Of a stretch of DNA of 64,000 bases, positions 1-10,218 are shown one piece after another. The notes beneath the pieces were generated by a model that was given only the letters and a program-made list of their open reading frames with translations, did no database searches and was not told the DNA's origin. Origin of the DNA: Clusia tigrina (lineage: Eukaryota > Arthropoda > Insecta > Diptera > Clusiidae); NCBI GenBank assembly GCA_920105625.2, contig OV050032.1, positions 130,361,310 to 130,425,309 on the forward strand, given 5' to 3'. The translations under genes were made by a program, and so were the position numbers. How positions within the stretch are numbered: position 1 is the stretch's first letter; each line of letters begins with the position of its first letter.

Positions 1-1554
1 TGCTTTGTGAATAGCACAGCTTGGCCAGGCTGACTTAGGTTGTCGCAACCATGCAGGGCCATTCCATCACAACTCGAAGGTTCGAAGTCTCCATGAATCC
101 AATACAGCACATCAGTCCAAAAATAAAATGGAGCGTTTTAATCGAAACTATTGAGGTTTATTCGCACCCAATTGGTGAGCATCGTAGCCAGTACAGCGCC
201 GCAGAGTTTCACCCTGGCTATCGTCATAGCGCACGTTGGTGTTACCTTACTCTTTGCTGCGAGAAGATAAGTGTGAATTTCCCCATGCCGATTTTGAATG
301 CGAAGATACACTGCAGCTGCGTATGCCGATGAAAAGCCATCGCAAAACGCGTGTACTTCCATTGAACGGATGTGATGCGGAGAATAGTAAAGCCATCATG
401 GAATGCAGATGGTTTTTACTTGTGGTAACTCTGCTACAAATTGTTGCCAGGGAATGCCAAGCGATTTCGGTAACTCTTCATCCCATTCTAAAGGGGTTTC
501 TTGGTCGTCGTGTCGTATTACCTTTATGCTCTAAATTTCCTTCAATATAATTTTCGCTGCTACTATGACAGGAGCCAAAAGTCCGAGTGGATCGAAGAAC
601 CGCGCGATTGTCGATAAGACCTCTTGGTTGCCACAGCTGATATAGCAAAATTAATGGAAAATGTAAAGGAGTCACGACTGGGTTGCCACAGTAAGCTGAG
701 CGTTTTGACCGTGGCATTCTCGATAAGCGCGAGAGTTGGTCCGCATGCATGGTGCTCTACTGGAATGTATTCGTGCAGCTCTGGAGCATTACTAGACCAT
801 TTTCGGAGTTCCATCCCAGTTGACCTCAAGGCGGAAACTAATTGGTCGCGTATTAAAATTGTGCTGGTGATTGAATTACTGCCACTAAGGACATTATCTA
901 CATAAATCTCATGCAGAAAAATCCTTTCAGCTAGCGGGAAAGGATCTTTCTCATCGTGTGCGAGTTGGTGAAGACACGTATGGCGGTGTACGGCGCGGAT
1001 GCTGTTCCAAACGTCACCGTTGTACGGCAGAAGACTTGGATCTGCCCTTCGTCATTGCGCCACAGTATCCTTTGATATTGTGGATCATCTCAGTGCATGT
1101 CGATGCAGCGGTACATTTTTTGTATGTCAGCGAGGAAGACGAATTTATGCATCCTCCAATTTGGAATGAGAGTGGGGAGGTCATTTTGTAATGGTTGACC
1201 TGTGCACAGCATGTCATTCAGCGATCGACCGTTTGAGGTTTTGTCGGATGCGTCAAAGACTATCCGCACTTTGGTCGTATGACTATCTTCTTTTACGACA
1301 GCGTGATGGGGTAAGACACAGGAACTTACGGTGGGCTTATTGGAAGCCGTGACGGTGCAGTGTTGTTCTTCAGTGGTTGTTGCAGGCGTCATTTGTTGAA
1401 GGCGGAAGTTGTCTTCTATGCCGTCTGTGTATCGAGATCGTAATTCGCCATCTCGCTGCAAACGCCGTTCGAGCTGATGAAACCTAGAGCGATTTGTTTG
1501 GATTTTCCTAAAGTCTGGTTAGGATCGTGCAAATTTTTTAGGGGTAATCGTAGT
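1..1554 (-). pseudogene. BEL-3 pol remnant: reverse transcriptase to RNase H
   Basis: Decayed pol of a BEL/Pao retrotransposon on the minus strand; it continues past the left edge of the window. Reading downward, the RT start lies near 1461-1090 and includes VRIVFDASDKTS and FLADIQKMYR. The catalytic box near 910 reads YVDN rather than YVDD. RT continues near 829-563 (ELRKWSSNAPEL, LSLLWQPSRDSF). The RNase H start is at 362-138 (VHAFCDGFSSAYAAAVYLR). Several frameshifts separate these blocks. The upstream half of the same gene is at 10219-12244; BEL-1 split it. Reading frame resumes across that insertion once one copy of the 5-bp duplication is discounted. Confidence 0.85.
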
Positions 1555-2176
1555 TGTTAATTGCATTAACAGTTGGAGCATGTGCAAACCTCATTGGGAG
1601 GTATGTAACATTCAAACTTTTAATGCATAACATCTTTTTTGCATACAATTAGGCTTGTGTTAAGCAAACCTTGCCAGCTTAACGATGGAATTTGCATTGT
1701 TGACAAAAACTCCAATATATACTACATCAGCGAAGGCATTGCACTGGATGAAACATGATATCAAGTGCAATACGCTGAGAAACTCAATTCAAGGCCAGCT
1801 TGCAAATTTGTCAATAATGCACATTTCATGGTTATGCTGTCAATTCAATAATACCTAATATGTATAGCCAAATTATATGTAATATATGTATATAGAAAAT
1901 GAATAAATACCCACGATTGGCACATCCAAAAGTCAGTCAATCAGTAAGAGTTAACTGTGAGTCTTTTCATTTTAACTTAACATTGATTGATTCTCCTTCT
2001 CCGACACCAAGGTTTATGTGCCTGTTGTCAAACCCACCATCAACTCGGTACAAGCACCGCTGTTGACATTAGGTCCTTTTTCAACGATACCAAGGTTTAC
2101 GTGCCTGGTATCAACTTTATAATCAACTCGGTACAAGAACCGTTGTTGAAATTCAGCTGTTAAATTTAGTTTAACA
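1555..2176 (+). repeat. BEL-1 5' LTR
   Basis: 622 bp, TG...CA ends, matched by 9600-10218. An AATAAA-type signal sits near 1902 (gaataaatacc), followed by a cluster reading agtcagtcaatcagt that could hold the initiator. Near the 3' end there is an imperfect internal duplication: an accaaggttta-gtgcct...actcggtacaag module occurs at about 2008-2067 and again at about 2090-2149. Confidence 0.95.
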
Positions 2177-2179
2177 TTT

Positions 2180-2194
2180 TGGTGACCCCGACGT
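2180..2194 (+). other. BEL-1 primer-binding site
   Basis: TGGTGACCCCGACGT begins three bases after the 5' LTR, where the tRNA primer for minus-strand synthesis anneals. BEL-2 carries the same 15 bases next to its own 5' LTR (22426-22440, minus strand), which supports the assignment. I did not assign the tRNA. Confidence 0.85.
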
Positions 2195-2393
2195 TTGCAA
2201 CCTTCTGAGTATCAGACGGAAAGGATAACTGGTTCAAGTGCCAAGTATCCATCGATCCACTGATCATTGAAACATCCTTCAGTAGGCAGCAAACAGCTAC
2301 CAGGTAGTATCCACATTCTTCAATCAAGTCCTAAGCTAGTAACCTGCAGAAGACTTCAGACATCATATACATCATCAAACTATCAAGTGTCCT

Positions 2394-2454
2394 GTAACCA
2401 GCAGACGACAACAATCAAGTCAGCATTAGCCGGTAACCAGCAGACGACAACAAC
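2394..2454 (+). repeat. 39-bp-period tandem duplication in the BEL-1 leader
   Basis: The string gtaaccagcagacgacaaca occurs twice with a 39-bp period just upstream of gag. It lies in the untranslated leader between PBS and gag. No function can be read from it. Confidence 0.7.
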
Positions 2455-2496
2455 GAATCCTGCACATAGCATTCAAAAACACGATACGTCAGCATC

Positions 2497-3792
2497 ATGG
2501 GAATGGATGAACTATCATTGAGGCAAGATGAACTTGCACTGGCTCTACAAAAAGCTATAGCCAATTACAAGAAGGCGCCACAAGAGCGCAGAACAATAGA
2601 TATCATTACAACAAAAGCCAAGGAGCTGGATGAATTGTGGGTACAGTTTGACAAACTCGACAATACCATCCGCGACCAACATGGCAAGGAAGTCGACCAC
2701 CCATATTTCGTGAAGGATTTACACACTGCCATTCGCACGAAATACCGAGAATCACGCGATGAGATGGACAGAGCAGTACAGGCCTTCAAACGTCTCCAGG
2801 CAGCATCAACCTCAAAGTCTGCACCGGAGGTACTCAAAACAGTACGGTCGCCGCAGCCAGCCACCAGACAAAGCGAATCAAGCACCATGATAGCTGCCCC
2901 CAGAAGTCCGTCAAGTCAGCTATGCTCACTAATTGACAAACAAAAGAAGTCAATAGACACAGCTAGCAAACTACTTAGCCAAGTGCTTAATAGTGTGACA
3001 CAACAAACGTCGCACTATTATGCAATGCAGGCGAAGACAGTAGAAACGCATTGGAAATCTGCCCAGGACCTGCACCAAAGGATCTGGTTATCTGATGAGC
3101 CCAGCTCATACGACTACGAGGGTTTTGCCCAGATTGAGCAAGCAATCACTGCACAGATTGTGCAGCTTCAAAATATGGCTCGAGAATCAGCGGCATCAAT
3201 TATGCAAGTCTCTCCAACAGCAGTCAACAGGCAAACAGCCAATATGACGACATCAGGTGTAAAACTTCCCAAGGTTGAACTACCAAAATTCGATGGCAGC
3301 TACCACAAGTGGAGGCAGTTCCACGATCTATTTATGGAGTTGGTCGACAAACAACCAATTCCAGCTTACCAAAAGATGTGGTTCTTGAAGTCCAGCTTAT
3401 CCGGTCAGGCGGAAGGACTAATTCGGCACATCACAGCATCGGCAAATGATTACGAGGCTGCATGGGCGGTGGTGAAGGATCGATATGAAAACCCTCGGCT
3501 GCTGATAAACGCAACGTTAAGCAGACTGCTCTCCCAACCGACAATCAACAACGATCAGGCATCAGCGATTAAGTTCCTCCACGACACTACCAAGGAGTGC
3601 ATCATGACTCTACAAAGTCTAGGAGTGAGCACCGACAGCTGGGACTCCATTCTGCTGTACATAATAACCCAAAACCTGCACAAAACCACTCACGCATTAT
3701 GGGATCAATCCTTAGAACAGCCGAAGGAGATACCATCTGTAAACGAATTCCTGAAATTCCTTGAGGAAGCCGATCAACAGCAATCAATTTAA
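2497..3792 (+). CDS. gag: BEL-1 Gag, C-terminally shortened
   Basis: 431 residues from ATG 2497, the first ATG after the leader, to TAA 3790. The N-terminal half is helical and Gln-rich. The capsid-like region runs from about residue 258 (KVELPKFDGSYHKWRQF) to 420 and closely parallels BEL-2 Gag (20892-22358). BEL-2 Gag continues past this point into CCHC knuckles, but BEL-1 stops at LKFLEEADQQ and goes almost straight into protease. The nucleic-acid-binding part is therefore missing. The protein could assemble but probably packages RNA poorly. Confidence 0.9.
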   Translation: MGMDELSLRQDELALALQKAIANYKKAPQERRTIDIITTKAKELDELWVQFDKLDNTIRDQHGKEVDHPYFVKDLHTAIRTKYRESRDEMDRAVQAFKRLQAASTSKSAPEVLKTVRSPQPATRQSESSTMIAAPRSPSSQLCSLIDKQKKSIDTASKLLSQVLNSVTQQTSHYYAMQAKTVETHWKSAQDLHQRIWLSDEPSSYDYEGFAQIEQAITAQIVQLQNMARESAASIMQVSPTAVNRQTANMTTSGVKLPKVELPKFDGSYHKWRQFHDLFMELVDKQPIPAYQKMWFLKSSLSGQAEGLIRHITASANDYEAAWAVVKDRYENPRLLINATLSRLLSQPTINNDQASAIKFLHDTTKECIMTLQSLGVSTDSWDSILLYIITQNLHKTTHALWDQSLEQPKEIPSVNEFLKFLEEADQQQSI

Positions 3793-4252
3793 AATCAACT
3801 ACAACTCTGTCCAATACCGCAGTGGCATCAGCAGCCACCGACATCATGCCTACACATCGAAGCTGTTATGTCTTGTTGGGAACAGCTAAAATCAGAATAA
3901 CAGCTGCGAATGGACGATCGGGTGAATTCAGAGCCATTCTCGACTCAGGATCACAAATCAACATCGTCTCATTAAAAGACTAGCGTGTCATTAAAAGACT
4001 AGGCATATATCCAATCGAGGCTTCGTTGTGCATTGAAGGTATTGGGAATGCCCAAAGAAGAGCTACGCACCGCGCTAACATGAAACTGGAATCTCGAACA
4101 AGCAACTTTGCAGCCGACTTCGAGGCATTTGTGCTGCCAAGATTGTTCCAACTCAACCAGCTCAGCAGCTAAACGTTACAAAATGGCCGATTCCTAAGGG
4201 TCTCGAACTGGCTGATCCGGACTTTCATCAACCAGGAAAAATCGATGTTCTC
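3793..4252 (+). pseudogene. BEL-1 protease and linker, interrupted
   Basis: The aspartic-protease motif AILDSGSQINIVS is present near 3930-3970 with its catalytic Asp. Immediately after it cattaaaagactag occurs twice (3970-3983 and 3989-4002). This 19-bp tandem duplication brings an in-frame TAG. Further stops follow before the long pol frame opens. It belongs between gag and pol of the same element. Confidence 0.8.
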
Positions 4253-7200
4253 TTGGGCGCAGAGCTGTATTACGACCTCTTAGAAATGGGCCAAATCAAA
4301 CTTTCCTCTGAGCTCCCAGTCATGCAAAACACAACGCTTTGTTGGGTGATAAGTGGAAAAATTGGCCAAAGCTCAACAAAAACAGCAACATGTGCAGTCT
4401 ACACTGGTCAGGAGAATGGTTCCCTCAACGACACTCTTGAAAAATTCTGGCAACTTGAAGGATGTGATTCACCGAGCTGTAAGTTTACAACCGCCGAGCG
4501 TCGTTGTGAAGAACATTTTCTGCAAAATTATCAACGTGATATCAATGGGCGCTTCATAGTGAAATTGCTGTTCCAAACCACTCCAAACCAATTGGGAGAA
4601 TCGCAGAAGTTAGCTCTGCAACGGTTCATGACAATTGAACGAAAAATGATAAAGATTCCTGAATTCAAGGCCCAATATGTAGCCTTCATGCGAGAATACG
4701 AGAAGCTTGGTCATATGGAAGAGATTGATATAACTAGCATCAAGAGTTCCCACTACTTTCTTCCACATCATGCCGTTTTGAAGCCAGATAGCTCAACGAC
4801 AAAGCTAAGAGTCGTATTCGATGCTTCAGCTAAAACATCAACAAATGTCTCTTTAAACAATCTTCTGGCAATAGGACCAACTATCCAGGAAGATGTGTTC
4901 ACTATTCTTTTGCGTTTCCGGCTCCCTCGATTTGTCTTTACAGCCGACATTGAAAAGATGTATCGACAAGTGCGAGTAGATAAAGACGATCAAAAGTTCC
5001 AACTTATCTGGTGGAGAGAGGATCCCTCACATCCCATGAAGTGTTATCAGCTCACGACAGTCACCTACGGTACAACATCTTCACCGTATTTGGCTATCCG
5101 CACACTTCAGGCTCTGGCTGACGATCAAGCCAACAAATATCAACTAGGAGCAGAAGTCGTAAAATCCAATTTTTATGTCGATGACGTGTTGAGTGGATCT
5201 GATCATCTCTCCACTGCATGTGAAATACAGCGGCAACTTCGACTCATGCTTAGTTCCGCGGGTTTCAATTTACGGAAATGGTGCGCGAATCATCCAAGGT
5301 TACTAGAAGAAATTCCAGTCACGGACCGTGAAGTAAATATGGAATTCGGTGACACACTGGACGACAACATCAAAACAATGGGATTGATTTGGAGCCCTTC
5401 TAATGATGACTTTAAGGTCAAGGTTGGTGTAGTAGAATCAGGTAGGATAACAAAGCGTTCAGCCTTAGCAGATATTTCACGTATTTTCGATCCCCTTGGC
5501 TTCATCGCGCCAGTTACGACCACAGCAAAAGTGTTCCTTCAACAACTATGGAAACTTAAAATAGACTGGGACACAGAACTTCCAGCACCACTTCACAAAA
5601 CATGGCTAACCTTCAAAAAGGACTTGCAGAAGTTAGAAACCATCAGCGTGCCACGCCACGTCTTCGGTCGCACAGTACCCAAGGACCCCGAAGTACACAT
5701 TTTCGCTGACGCATCAGAACGTGCCTATGGAGCGGTAGCATACATGCGAACACAAGATTCCCAAAACCAGATAATCGTTCGCTTCCTATGCGCGAAATCA
5801 CGAGTAGCTCCAACAAAGCAAGTAACATTACCAAGACTGGAATTGTGCGCTGCTAAGGTCGCCGTGGAATTGATGCAGAAGCTCCATGAAAGCCCATTCT
5901 TCAAAAGCGTTACAACGCATTTTTGGTCTGATTCCACAGCGGTGCTGGGATGGATAAATGCAGAATCAGCACACTACCACACATTCGTGGCAAACCGAAT
6001 TTCGGCTATTCAGCAAGCAACTAATCCACAACAATGGCGTCACGTGCCGTCCCAAGACAATCCCGCAGATCTGGTATCAAGAGGCGTGACAGCAGCTAAA
6101 TTGGTAGACAACCTGTTTTGGCTATATGGACCTAAGTTCCTGCATGGATCTATGACAATTTGGCCACGTCAACCTCCACGAGAACAATGTGCCTTGGAAC
6201 TCAGGCGGCAGACGAGTACAGCTCTAACACTCAATTCGAAAGAGACAACAACTTTCTGGGAAGAAATCAATCACAGGAACTCATTTCGACGCCTGCAAAG
6301 AATTGTAGCATATGTCATTCGGTATGTGAAAGCATTAAGAAACAAGGTGTCCCACCCTACAATAGCACCAACAGCTGAAGAAATGGAGGCATCATTGACA
6401 TTGATTGTCAAGGGTACCCAAGGAAGAGCTTTTTACGATGACATTAAAAACTTAGAGCGTCACTCAACTGTCAATAACACTAGCGATATCAGTAATTTGT
6501 CACCGTTTATTGATGACCAAGGTATCCTACGAGTTGGAGGACGGCTAGAAGCATCTAACTTGAGCTATGACGCAAAACATCCCATGTTGCTGCCATACAA
6601 TGACCATATCTCCAGAATGATTCTCGTCATGATGCATGAGAATAATTTGCATTGTGGTGCACAAGGTTTGCTATCAGCGTCAAGGCAACGATTTTGGATA
6701 ATAAAAGGAAAAATAATGGCCCGAAACGTTGTGCAAAATTGCGTGCGCTGCACCAGATCCAAGCCTAAATTATTCACTCAAGTGATGGGAAATTTGCCAG
6801 CAACCAGAGTCACTCCAGCTCGCCCGTTTGTCCATAGTGGAGTGGATTATTGCGGACCATTTTGGGTGCACTATAAAATTCGTGGAAAGAAGCCACACAA
6901 GGCTTACATCGCAGTATTTTCCTGTTTCGCAACAAAGGCAGTTCACCTAGAGGTTGTAACCGAATTGACGACCGAAGCATTTATCGGAGCGCTGAAACGC
7001 TTCACGTCTCGCCGCGGACGGTGTGACACTATCTATTGTGACAACGCAACCAATTTCGTCGGCGCAAGTAACAATCTGAAGGAGCTAAATGATGTCATCT
7101 TCTCAAACACCTCACGAGAAAATATCACGAGATCATGCAGCGACCGTGGAATAAACTTCAAATTTATACCTCCTAGAGCTCCACATTTTGGAGGCTTATG

Positions 7201-7756
7201 GGAATCAGCTGTTAAATCCGCCAAGCATTTGCTACTACGAAGTTTATCGACGGCATCACTGACCTACGAAGAACTCGAAACCATCGTCATGGAGATCGAG
7301 GGAATTTTGAATTCTCGACCGCTTACCCCAATGTCAACAGATCCAGATGACCTAACAGCGCTAACTCCGGGACACTTCTTGATAGGCGAACCGTTAACTT
7401 CACAGATAGATAGGAACATGTCAGAATCCAAGGTATCCCTACAAACTAGATGGAAATTGGTGACACACCTTAAATACGAGTTCTGGAAACGTTGGTCACA
7501 CGAGTACCTTCACCAACTTCAGCAACGACACAAATGGAAGGGTCCAACTAGCACCATAGAGCCAAATACTATGGTAATCGTCAAAGAAGATAACTTACCA
7601 GTGCTCCAATGGCCTCTAGGGCGAATTGTTAAGGTGTACAAGGGTGACGATGGCTTAGTAAGAGTGTGCGACGTAAAAACACAAAGGGGCATATTTAAAG
7701 AGCAATTCAAAGACTGGCACCATTATTCTCGGCAGATCATGACGACATCGAAGTAG
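4253..7756 (+). CDS. pol: BEL-1 Pol: RT, RNase H, integrase
   Basis: An open frame of 1167 codons. Its first codon is TTG, so it is the downstream part of a Gag-Pol frame and not a separately started gene. RT carries FDASAKTS and FTADIEKMYRQ, with an intact YVDD near residue 309. RNase H starts near residue 481 (VHIFADASERAYGA). Integrase has an HHCC finger near residue 795 onward (HENNLHCG...CVRCTRSK) and D, D, E residues in VDYCGPF (~864), YCDNATNF (~928) and GGLWESAVK (~980). All catalytic residues I can see are kept. Near codon 1148 the frame slips relative to its relatives and ends at TAG 7754 instead of continuing into env. Confidence 0.93.
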   Translation: MGAELYYDLLEMGQIKLSSELPVMQNTTLCWVISGKIGQSSTKTATCAVYTGQENGSLNDTLEKFWQLEGCDSPSCKFTTAERRCEEHFLQNYQRDINGRFIVKLLFQTTPNQLGESQKLALQRFMTIERKMIKIPEFKAQYVAFMREYEKLGHMEEIDITSIKSSHYFLPHHAVLKPDSSTTKLRVVFDASAKTSTNVSLNNLLAIGPTIQEDVFTILLRFRLPRFVFTADIEKMYRQVRVDKDDQKFQLIWWREDPSHPMKCYQLTTVTYGTTSSPYLAIRTLQALADDQANKYQLGAEVVKSNFYVDDVLSGSDHLSTACEIQRQLRLMLSSAGFNLRKWCANHPRLLEEIPVTDREVNMEFGDTLDDNIKTMGLIWSPSNDDFKVKVGVVESGRITKRSALADISRIFDPLGFIAPVTTTAKVFLQQLWKLKIDWDTELPAPLHKTWLTFKKDLQKLETISVPRHVFGRTVPKDPEVHIFADASERAYGAVAYMRTQDSQNQIIVRFLCAKSRVAPTKQVTLPRLELCAAKVAVELMQKLHESPFFKSVTTHFWSDSTAVLGWINAESAHYHTFVANRISAIQQATNPQQWRHVPSQDNPADLVSRGVTAAKLVDNLFWLYGPKFLHGSMTIWPRQPPREQCALELRRQTSTALTLNSKETTTFWEEINHRNSFRRLQRIVAYVIRYVKALRNKVSHPTIAPTAEEMEASLTLIVKGTQGRAFYDDIKNLERHSTVNNTSDISNLSPFIDDQGILRVGGRLEASNLSYDAKHPMLLPYNDHISRMILVMMHENNLHCGAQGLLSASRQRFWIIKGKIMARNVVQNCVRCTRSKPKLFTQVMGNLPATRVTPARPFVHSGVDYCGPFWVHYKIRGKKPHKAYIAVFSCFATKAVHLEVVTELTTEAFIGALKRFTSRRGRCDTIYCDNATNFVGASNNLKELNDVIFSNTSRENITRSCSDRGINFKFIPPRAPHFGGLWESAVKSAKHLLLRSLSTASLTYEELETIVMEIEGILNSRPLTPMSTDPDDLTALTPGHFLIGEPLTSQIDRNMSESKVSLQTRWKLVTHLKYEFWKRWSHEYLHQLQQRHKWKGPTSTIEPNTMVIVKEDNLPVLQWPLGRIVKVYKGDDGLVRVCDVKTQRGIFKEQFKDWHHYSRQIMTTSK

Positions 7757-7773
7757 ATCCAGAAGAGCAACCA

Positions 7774-8646
7774 GTGCCAAAAAGGAGAAGAATAATACCA
7801 GCAATCACTAATGGTTTGGCATTGCTAGTCACAATAATGATGTTACCAATAATATTGGGATCTCCAGTGCAAGTTAATCGTTTCGGTTCAAAACTTGGCA
7901 TCCACTTCGAAAATATAGGATCAGTTGCTATTTCATCTACCGAATGGAACTTGCTCGTATACTACGATCTGAAACCATATTGGACAGAAGCATCAACGCT
8001 GTTCAACGGTACCAGCACCCTACGTCAACTTTGCCGAAAGATTAAACAAAACTACACTTGTAGTCATCTAACTGACAGCTTCGATCGACTTGAAGGAGAA
8101 TTGCGTGTAGATAATAATCTGATAAGAAGCAGTCGCAACAGGAGAGGGGCAGTAAATCTCGTTGGAAACCTTGCACATACACTATTTGGCGTGTTAGATT
8201 CAGAGTATTCCAAAAAGGTGTCAAGGACAATATTAAACGTCAAAGAAAACGAGTCCAATCTGCTACATCTGCTGAAGAATCAAACATCCATCATTGATTC
8301 CACCGTCAACATCATAAAGCAGGATCAGATAGCGGTTAAGACAAAATTTGATGACTTTGACCAACAAGTGAATCAAATGTGGAATCAATTGCAGAAAGAA
8401 GACGAAGAGCTGCAACAATCGAAATTGTTGGAACTATTCAACGCTCTGTCAATTCAACTAACTCTAATCGCAACCGATTTACAACGTACACAGTCAGCTA
8501 TACTGGATGTTCTCACAGACACTCACCATGGTAAATTCAATCCGTTACTTTTAACTCCCGAGCAATTGCACACCGAAGTTGACAAAATTAAACTCGACCT
8601 GCCATCATCATTAGAACTACCTGCAAATCAAGAGGACTTAATATAA
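7774..8646 (+). pseudogene. env: BEL-1 envelope, N-terminal part
   Basis: The env frame is open from about 7690, overlapping the shifted end of pol. The given start is the codon GTG 7774, which is not a credible eukaryotic start. A hydrophobic segment (ALLVTIMMLPIILG) is likely the signal or transmembrane anchor. A furin-type site RNRR near residue 125 is followed by GAVNLVGNLAHTLFG, the position and type of sequence expected of a fusion peptide in insect-retrovirus envelopes. A helical stretch follows. TAA 8644 interrupts the frame; the same frame reopens at once (next entry). Entry function is inferred from family resemblance. Confidence 0.85.
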
Positions 8647-8658
8647 CTGTATAGGATA

Positions 8659-9570
8659 ATGAAGGTCAAGGGAGGACTCACTCAGGACCATGTTGTGTTT
8701 AAGATTACATTACCGTTGGTGGAACATGACCGATTTGAACTCTTTCTGCTCATTTCGGTACCAAATTGGATCAGCAACACTATGGTGGCAATTGATACAT
8801 GCACCACCTTTCTGGCAACAAATGCTGCTCGCGATCAATACCTCCGAATTAGCTCCGACGACTTTGCATCATGTGAGCGAATCAATCAAATTGAATACGT
8901 ATGTTCAAATGTGCCAATCCGGTACAGCTATGAGGCCGAGATGTGTTCCTGCGAAATCAATTTGTTTAACAACAACACTCAACCAAATTGTAAACTAAAA
9001 CCTGTGGCCAATAACATTACGTGGCTACCATTGAAGAAAAAAAATCAATGGATTTATGCAATTCCGTCAACTTCACGAGCCACTGCAGTCTGCGGCAAGG
9101 AAATCATCCCGTTGACACTGAAAGGCTCAGGACTACTGACACTTCAGCCAGAATGTGTGCTGAAACACAATGCAATCTCAATACAAGGGCAAGAATCCGT
9201 GTCCAGTGCGTTAACAGCATCACGCACAAGCCTAGGAAAAATTACAGAATTATCTAATAGTGAACAAATAACCCCACTATTGCAGAAAATCAACGCGATC
9301 ACTTACACAACACAACTGAAGAAACTCACAGAATTACACAATGCTCTGGTCAAGGAAAAACTGATGACACTGCACAAAATTCAACCACCAGACTATTACC
9401 ACCATGCGGTCAGTTATACCGCACTGTTCCTGTCCGTGATACTTTTAATTACTGGGCTCATATGGAAAATACGAAGTCAACGTGGCGTCAATGTACCAGA
9501 AATCATCACGTCAACAGATACGGTGCCTCAGCCTCGCCCTCGCCACCAACCAATAGAGAATCTTATATAG
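8659..9570 (+). pseudogene. env: BEL-1 envelope, C-terminal part
   Basis: 303 residues in the same frame as the preceding env part, separated from it only by the in-frame TAA at 8644-8646. It is Cys-rich in the first half (for example CSCEINLF), has several N-linked glycosylation-type sites (NNITW), and ends in a membrane span (YTALFLSVILLITGLIWKI) with a short basic tail. The 3' LTR follows 29 bases after the stop. BEL-2 has a matching region with its own membrane span. Confidence 0.85.
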
Positions 9571-9599
9571 GTTGAGCTGTGCTCAACGCGCGGGAGAAA

Positions 9600-10218
9600 T
9601 GTTAATTGCATTAACAGTTGATGTGCAAACCTCATTGGGAGGTATGTAACATTCACACTTTTAATGCATAACATCTTCTTTTGCATACAATTAGGCTTGT
9701 GTTAAGCAAACCTTGCCAGCTTAACGATGGAATTTGCATTGTTGACAAAAACTCCAATATATACTACATCAGCGAAGGCATTGCACTGGATGAAACATGA
9801 TATCAAGTGCAATACGCTGAGAAACTCAATTCAAGGCCAGCTTGCAAATTTGTCAATAATGCACATTTCATGGTTATGCTGTCAATTCAATAATACCTAA
9901 TATGTATAGCCAAATTATATGTAATATATGTATATAGAAAATGAATAAATACCCACGATTGGCACATCCAAAAGTCAGTCAATCAGTAAGAGTTAACTGT
10001 GAGTCTTTTCATTTTAACTTAACATTGATTGATTCTCCTTCTCCGACACCAAGGTTTATGTGCCTGTTGTCAAACCCACCATCAACTCGGTACAAGCACC
10101 GCTGTTGACATTAGGTCCTTTTTCAACGATACCAAGGTTTACGTGCCTGGTATCAACTTTATAATCAACTCGGTACAAGAACCGTTGTTGAAATTCAGCT
10201 GTTAAATTTAGTTTAACA
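9600..10218 (+). repeat. BEL-1 3' LTR
   Basis: 619 bp, nearly identical to 1555-2176, and carrying the same internal duplicated module. It is followed by the GTAGT target duplication. Confidence 0.95.

Larger units (their letters stand above)
1555..10218 (+). mobile_element. BEL-1: near-complete BEL/Pao element with env
   Basis: An 8.66-kb LTR element. The two LTRs (622 and 619 bp) start TGTTAA and end TTAACA. They differ by eye only in one 4-bp indel near the start, one substitution and one change in a T run. Flanking 5-bp duplications GTAGT lie at 1550-1554 and 10219-10223. Order is LTR, PBS, gag, protease, RT, RNase H, integrase, env, LTR. The nearly identical LTRs imply a recent insertion. 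The copy still has a gag/protease deletion, nonsense codons and a pol/env frame slip, so it looks like a defective copy that used proteins supplied by others. Confidence 0.95.
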
